A DNA stretch of 64,000 bases, from contig JADGNQ010000005.1 of assembly GCA_017883385.1 (NCBI GenBank), positions 1-64,000 on the forward strand, written 5' to 3'. Below, in pieces: positions 59,804 to 64,000 of the stretch; position 1 is the stretch's first letter; each line of letters starts with the position of its first letter. The stretch is from Candidatus Sulfotelmatobacter sp. (GTDB lineage: Bacteria > Acidobacteriota > Terriglobia > Terriglobales > Acidobacteriaceae). The translations under genes and the position numbers were made by a program. The notes beneath the pieces were generated by a model. That model was not told the DNA's origin. It searched no databases and saw nothing but the letters and a program-made list of their open reading frames with translations.

Positions 59804-61206
59804 AGCAAACCGCCAAAATCCTGCTGGTAGATGACGAACCCGGCATGCTCCGCTACATCAAGACTCTGCTCGAAGTCGACGACTACAAGGTCGAGACTGC
59901 GACCACCGGAGAAGAAGCTCTGCAGCGCGTGGAGAAGGGTCTGCAACCCGACCTGGTTCTGCTCGACGTGCTCATGCCCGGCATCGACGGCTTGCAGACT
60001 CTCGAGCAACTCCGGCAGATGCAGCCCGGCGTCAAAGTCGTCATGCTTTCGTGCGTCAACGACACGCGCAAGGTTGTCCACGCGATGAAACTGGGCGCGC
60101 TGGACTATCTCACGAAGCCCTTTCAGAAGGCGGAACTGGACGCGGTCATCGATCTGAGCCTCGGCCAGGGAAAACAGACTTACAGCGGAGAAGTCGAAGA
60201 ACTCTCCGACGACGTCTTCTTCATCGCGGCCAGCCCGCAGATGCGCAAGATTCGCTCACAGGCTGCGCTCGTGGCGAATGTGGACATCCCCGTGCTCCTT
60301 CTCGGCGAAAGTGGAACCGGCAAGGAAGTTCTCGGGCGATTGATTCACAAGCTCTCGCCGCGCGCCCACCGCACGTTCCTGAAAGTGAATTGCGCCGCCG
60401 TTCCCGCCGACCTGCTCGAAAGCGAACTGTTCGGTTACGAACCGGGCGCCTTCACCGGTGCGACGCATGCCAAGCCGGGCAAGTTCGAGATCTGCAACAA
60501 GGGCACAATTCTGCTCGACGAAATCGGCGAGATGCCGCCTTCCTTGCAGGCGAAACTTCTGCACGTGTTGCAGGATCAACAGTTCTCTCGCTTGGGCAGC
60601 CGTTCCCTGATCAAGGTCGATGTGCGCATTCTCGCCGCAACCAACATCAACATTCCACAAGCGCTCGCGAACAAGAGCCTGCGCGAGGATCTCTACTACC
60701 GGCTGAATGCCTTCACCATGCAGATTCCGCCACTGCGTGAGCGCAAGGAAGAGATTCCCATCCTGCTGAAGCACTCCATGTCGCGGATGGCGGAGCGTTA
60801 TGCTCGTGCCCCACTCCCGCTCTCTCCGGCGCTGCTGAAAGCCTGCCAGGATCATTCCTGGCCGGGCAATCTGCGCGAGCTGAATAACTTCCTCAAACGT
60901 TACTTGATTCTTGGGGATGAAAACCTGGCCGTGTCCGAATTGCTCCCGCGGAACGATGGCAATGCCGGGTTACACGGAGATTCCGCGCCGCGGTCAGCGG
61001 ATTCAGGCGGGTTGAAGTCCCTGGCGCGGACCGCGAAAGATGAAGCCGAAGCGCAGGCTATTACCCAGGCTCTGGAACAAACCAACTGGAACCGCAAGCA
61101 GGCCGCCGTCATTCTCCAGATCAGCTACAAGGCTCTGCTCTACAAGATCCGTCAGTATGGGATTGCTGAAGTGAAGAGCCACCACAAGCTGTCAGCGGGA
61201 GCGTAG
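59800..61206 (+). CDS. NtrC-family response regulator (PrsR-like), sigma-54 activator
   Basis: 468 residues. Receiver domain with phosphoacceptor Asp56 (LVLLDVLMP) and Lys106 (YLTKPF), AAA+ domain with GESGTGKE (169-176), an intact GAFTGA (216-221) and GTILLDEIGEM, and a Fis HTH (WNRKQAAVILQISYKALLYKI). It fits PrsR, the response regulator of XrtA EPS systems. The HTH recognition helix is nearly identical to those of the proteins at 51101 and 56863, so they may share DNA sites. It is translationally coupled to the histidine kinase. Confidence 0.95.
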   Translation: MKQTAKILLVDDEPGMLRYIKTLLEVDDYKVETATTGEEALQRVEKGLQPDLVLLDVLMPGIDGLQTLEQLRQMQPGVKVVMLSCVNDTRKVVHAMKLGALDYLTKPFQKAELDAVIDLSLGQGKQTYSGEVEELSDDVFFIAASPQMRKIRSQAALVANVDIPVLLLGESGTGKEVLGRLIHKLSPRAHRTFLKVNCAAVPADLLESELFGYEPGAFTGATHAKPGKFEICNKGTILLDEIGEMPPSLQAKLLHVLQDQQFSRLGSRSLIKVDVRILAATNINIPQALANKSLREDLYYRLNAFTMQIPPLRERKEEIPILLKHSMSRMAERYARAPLPLSPALLKACQDHSWPGNLRELNNFLKRYLILGDENLAVSELLPRNDGNAGLHGDSAPRSADSGGLKSLARTAKDEAEAQAITQALEQTNWNRKQAAVILQISYKALLYKIRQYGIAEVKSHHKLSAGA

Positions 61207-61253
61207 TTCTCGAGCCTGTCGGCGCGCACCAGCTTTTCGCCTCCCCGACGAGA

Positions 61254-61412
61254 CTTGTATCAGGGACGCAGCTTTCACCCGGCTGCGAAGAACTCGATTC
61301 GTATCAGGGTATGGCTTCAGCCGTGCCGATTCTCGGAACAAATCCCGGCTACGGAAGAAGTCGCATTCCGCGTGGGCAGCGCCTTCAGGAAGGCATAGCC
61401 TGATACGAATCG
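61254..61412. repeat. Cluster of family-A repeats
   Basis: A degenerate unit (TTGTATCAGGGACGCAGC) at 61254, a full unit at 61295-61328 (GATTCGTATCAGGG, TATGGCTTCAGCCGTGCC) and an inverted unit at 61381-61412 (GCCTTCAGGAAGGCAT, AGCCTGATACGAATCG). It fills much of the 347-bp convergent gap 61207-61553. Confidence 0.7.
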
Positions 61413-61493
61413 TGAGTCTTCCGGCGAACTGTAGAACCGTAGGTTGTCTTGTCTGCCGAGTCGGCACGACTCGGTGTCGGAACCAACGAACAT

Positions 61494-61526
61494 CAGCCCG
61501 CGCTTTCGCGCGGGCTGTCTTCTTGT
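61494..61526 (+). terminator. Strong hairpin, possible terminator
   Basis: CAGCCCGCGC and GCGCGGGCTG form a perfect 10-bp stem around TTTC, followed by TCTTCTTGT on the plus strand. A smaller perfect stem, CCGAGTCG/CGACTCGG, lies just before (61456-61474). It sits between convergent genes. The T-run is weak. Confidence 0.45.
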
Positions 61527-61553
61527 GCCGGTTTCCGGATTCGCCGAACGACT

Positions 61554-64000
61554 CTACGGAACCGTCAGAGTGATCGGGAAGTTTTTCGTATCGCTGCCCG
61601 CGGTCGCCGCAATGGTAATGGGGTAGGTGCCAGCGGGCGTTCCGCTGACGGGCGGCTGCGTGGCAGTGTGGCTACACGCGGGCTGCAACAGGAGCAACGC
61701 AAACAGAGCACACAGCAGCAACATTCCCGCGATGCGTCGGCGGCGCCGGTCGCTTCCTACTCCGAGTCCCAGCAGGGCCAATCCCGGAACCGACAACCAG
61801 ATCGCATAGAAGTGCCGCGCGCTGGCAAGGCTGGCAGCAGGCGTAACGACGGGCCGGGCCGTCGTTGTGATGTTCAGCGTAGTCGCCCCAGGCCCGTTCC
61901 CAGACAGCGTGACCGGGTTTGTGGTGAAGCTGAACGCGGCTCCCGTGGGAAGACCCGAGACCGTGAGCTGGATGTTGGTGCCATATATGGGATGAGGAAA
62001 CAGCTGCACCTGATAAGTGGCCGTGTCCCCCGCAATCGGCACTGTAACGCTGCTCGGGCTGGCCGTGATGCTGAAATCCGACATTTGGGCGGACACAAAA
62101 ATCTGGGGAGACGTAATGCCGTTCTGCGCGCTGGCCGAAACCGTGCCACCGTTGAACGTAGCGGCATTCCCACTGCTGGTTGCCGTGGGGGTGAGGACGA
62201 TGGTGACGGTCGCTGTCGAGCCGGACTGCAGCGATTGGATATTGCACGTCACGTTGGCGGTGGCCGAGCCCGGGCTGCACGATCCTGACGTGGTGTTGGC
62301 GGAAACGAAGGTCAACGGCACAATCGTGATCGCGGAGCCTATGTTGTCGGTCACCGTAATGTTGTTGGCCAAATCTGGGCCGTTATTGGTCAATGTGTAG
62401 GTGAACGTCGCCTGATTCCCGGCGCTGATGTAGGTCTGGTTGGTCCCCAACGTGAGGGTCCCCGAAATGGAGAGACTCGCGGCCGTGCCCAGTTGGGTTG
62501 CGAAGGCGTCGTAGCCACCGTTGTTCGTTTGGTCTTGGGCCAAGGCCTTGGAGAGATGCAGGTCGGTGGAATTGGTGTCGCCGGCAAGATAGATGGTTTG
62601 ATTGCTATCGAGAGTGATGCCGGTGCCCTCGTCAATGCCGCTTCCGCCGAAATAGTTCGCCCAAGAGGCCGTCGTGGTCTGCCCGACGACTGCGGCGGTA
62701 TTCAGGCGAGCGACGAACGAGTCCTGCGCACCATTCAGTTGGCTCTGGATGGCGTTGGGATTAGGAAATACCGGGAAGTCTGTCGACTGCGTCCATCCCG
62801 TCACCAAGGCGCCGTTGGCCGAGTCCACGGTGATCGCGAGTCCTGCCTCGTCGCCGCTTCCCCCGAGATATGAGAAGTACGTCAGCGACATGTTGGTAAT
62901 GGTCGTGCTGGTAGCCGGGTTGGTAAACCGCGCCACGAAGGCGTCGTTTGGAGCAGGACTGGCGATTGTCGGACAAGTCGCGCCCGCGACCACGTTTGGA
63001 GAATCCAGGCAGCGCTGGTACGCCGCAAACGTACTCACTGCCGTTACAGCAGGGGAATTCGTGGTACCGGTCAGGTACACATTGGCCGCACCGGAATCGA
63101 GTGCAACGCCAGTGCCCGAATCCGTCTCCGACCCCCCGAGATACGTCGACCACTGCAGTTGCGATCCCTGCGCCGCGTTGGGGTTGAGCTTGGCCACAAA
63201 CGCGTCCGAGTTGGCCGTGCTCGTTGCGTTCGAGCACGTCGGAGGATTGACGATGACGGTTGGCGGCGGCTCATCGAGACAGGGCTGGAACGCATTCAGG
63301 ATGGGGAAGTCGGTGGTTTGACATCCCTGGCATCCCGTGAAGGTGAAGTTCGTGGTACCGCTGAAATAGACGTTCTGGTTTGTGTCAACGGCGATGCCGC
63401 CACCGACCGCGATCGGGTCCGGCGTGGCGAAGTTTCCGCCGCCAAAGTACGTCGAGTACGCGATGCTGCCGGTCCGCGGTGCGTTCGTGTTTACCTTGGT
63501 CACGAAGAACTGCTTGGATGCACGCGGAATGTCTTGATATGACAGCGCCTGCGGCAGAGTGCTCGCGGGGAATTGCACCGACGGACTGGCCGTATCGCTG
63601 GAAGTGGTCGTACCCGTGACGTAGATGTATCCCTTGGAGTCGATGGTCATTCCGCTGGCGATGTCGTCGCCGTTGCCCGACAGATACGAGGAATAAAGCA
63701 GCGAGGCGGCCGTAGGATCGAGTGCGGTGACGAACGCGTGCTGAGTACCGGCGCTTCCGCTTTCAGGGGCAGTTTGATAAGCGGTCAGCGTGGTGGGAAA
63801 GTTGGTCGAGGAAGTTGTGCCCGCCACGAAAGGATCGCCAGCGCCGTCTACCGCGATTCCGACTGGAGTGTCGGTGCCATCGCCCCCGAGGTAGGTCACG
63901 TAGTCAAGGAGGGGGGGATTCGAGCCCACAGGCGGCGTAATCTTGGCAATATAAGCGTTCTGTGTGCCCTTGAGCGTCGTCTGATAGACGCCGGCGGCAG
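61554..64000 (-). CDS. SBBP-repeat surface protein, 5' partial
   Basis: The frame is open to the right edge: codons before the GTG at 63929 read VYQTTLKGTQNAYIAKITPP, so the N-terminus is missing. At least six SBBP beta-propeller repeats are visible (YVTYLGGDGTDTPVGIAV, WSTYLGGSETDSGTGVAL, WANYFGGSGIDEGTGITL). A DUF11-like domain follows (NQATFTYTLTNNGPDLANN) and then an Ig-like section. The end is unusual: a hydrophobic helix with SVPGLALLGLGVG, five arginines, a second helix ending QPACS, and then an outside-type segment ending ITLTVP. It is a large secreted or surface-anchored protein; no enzymatic role is evident. Confidence 0.82.
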   Translation of the reverse strand, partial: AAGVYQTTLKGTQNAYIAKITPPVGSNPPLLDYVTYLGGDGTDTPVGIAVDGAGDPFVAGTTSSTNFPTTLTAYQTAPESGSAGTQHAFVTALDPTAASLLYSSYLSGNGDDIASGMTIDSKGYIYVTGTTTSSDTASPSVQFPASTLPQALSYQDIPRASKQFFVTKVNTNAPRTGSIAYSTYFGGGNFATPDPIAVGGGIAVDTNQNVYFSGTTNFTFTGCQGCQTTDFPILNAFQPCLDEPPPTVIVNPPTCSNATSTANSDAFVAKLNPNAAQGSQLQWSTYLGGSETDSGTGVALDSGAANVYLTGTTNSPAVTAVSTFAAYQRCLDSPNVVAGATCPTIASPAPNDAFVARFTNPATSTTITNMSLTYFSYLGGSGDEAGLAITVDSANGALVTGWTQSTDFPVFPNPNAIQSQLNGAQDSFVARLNTAAVVGQTTTASWANYFGGSGIDEGTGITLDSNQTIYLAGDTNSTDLHLSKALAQDQTNNGGYDAFATQLGTAASLSISGTLTLGTNQTYISAGNQATFTYTLTNNGPDLANNITVTDNIGSAITIVPLTFVSANTTSGSCSPGSATANVTCNIQSLQSGSTATVTIVLTPTATSSGNAATFNGGTVSASAQNGITSPQIFVSAQMSDFSITASPSSVTVPIAGDTATYQVQLFPHPIYGTNIQLTVSGLPTGAAFSFTTNPVTLSGNGPGATTLNITTTARPVVTPAASLASARHFYAIWLSVPGLALLGLGVGSDRRRRRIAGMLLLCALFALLLLQPACSHTATQPPVSGTPAGTYPITIAATAGSDTKNFPITLTVP

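Noticed and set aside
12811-61412. Repeats considered as a CRISPR array
   Set aside because: Units are scattered over 48 kb with no regular spacers and no cas genes; they are REP-like.
1-64000. tRNA, rRNA, phage or insertion-sequence genes
   Set aside because: None recognised on reading both strands; no transposase or integrase motif in any frame.

Overview
The window is a GC-rich bacterial chromosome segment. It is almost entirely an exopolysaccharide (EPS) island built around an exosortase A (XrtA/EpsH-type) system. The best guess for the host is an Acidobacteriota soil bacterium. That is inferred from the XrtA/EPS gene set, the secreted Ig/beta-propeller proteins, the SBBP-repeat protein with a TM/Arg-cluster/TM tail, the sigma-54 regulators and the dispersed palindromic repeats. 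There is no rRNA gene here to confirm it. Nothing resembling CRISPR, phage, an insertion sequence, tRNA or rRNA was seen.

Layout. (1) 1-5.6 kb: two zinc-ribbon membrane proteins (the first cut by the window edge), two overlapping LuxR-type HTH-only regulators, an Sfp-type phosphopantetheinyl transferase and a secreted beta-propeller protein. (2) 5.6-14.5 kb: FemAB/CelD-like acyltransferases, a secreted lipoprotein, a polysaccharide deacetylase, a sulfotransferase, a DUF218 protein and a Wzx-like flippase. (3) 14.9-21.2 kb: a plus-strand sulfur-activation operon (fused ATP sulfurylase/APS kinase, TauE-type transporter, CysQ-type phosphatase) running into a beta-propeller-like protein, a deacetylase and a second sulfotransferase. 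(4) 21.4-34.3 kb: a second secreted WD40-like protein, an FkbH/acyl-carrier-protein/acyltransferase trio, a third sulfotransferase, a FemAB-like protein, an AlgD-like nucleotide-sugar dehydrogenase, a heparinase II/III-family lyase and an asparagine-synthase-like amidotransferase. (5) 34.4-52.1 kb: a 13-gene minus-strand operon holding the EPS core: a sigma-54-activator-like regulator, Wza, an outer-membrane barrel, Wzz, secretion ATPase, tyrosine autokinase, initiating phosphoglycosyltransferase, two glycosyltransferases, polymerase, a deacetylase-like protein, a second amidotransferase and a double glycosyltransferase. (6) 52.5-61.2 kb: divergent XrtA-EpsI fusion, PrsT-like TPR lipoprotein, a stand-alone sigma-54 activator, a PilZ protein and a PrsK/PrsR-like two-component pair. 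(7) 61.5-64 kb: a large SBBP-repeat surface protein running off the right edge.

How it fits together (inference). The minus-strand operon makes, polymerises and exports a polysaccharide. The sat/cysC-cysQ module supplies PAPS and clears PAP, and three PAPS-type sulfotransferases would sulfate the polymer or a linked molecule. The dehydrogenase supplies a uronic acid and the heparinase-family enzyme would trim or degrade the acidic polymer. The FkbH/ACP/acyltransferase trio, activated by the local phosphopantetheinyl transferase, could add a glyceryl-type or other acyl decoration. Three sigma-54-activator-type proteins have near-identical Fis recognition helices, and there are sigma-54-like promoters upstream of two of them, one of which heads the EPS operon. 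The operon-leading regulator has lost the GAFTGA loop that normally contacts sigma-54.

The most interesting points are the combination of an XrtA EPS locus with a complete sulfation module, the GAFTGA-less regulator, the FkbH-ACP decoration module, a deletion scar that joined the 3' ends of two convergent genes, and several families of structured dispersed repeats. One repeat copy encodes the C-terminal tail of a protein.
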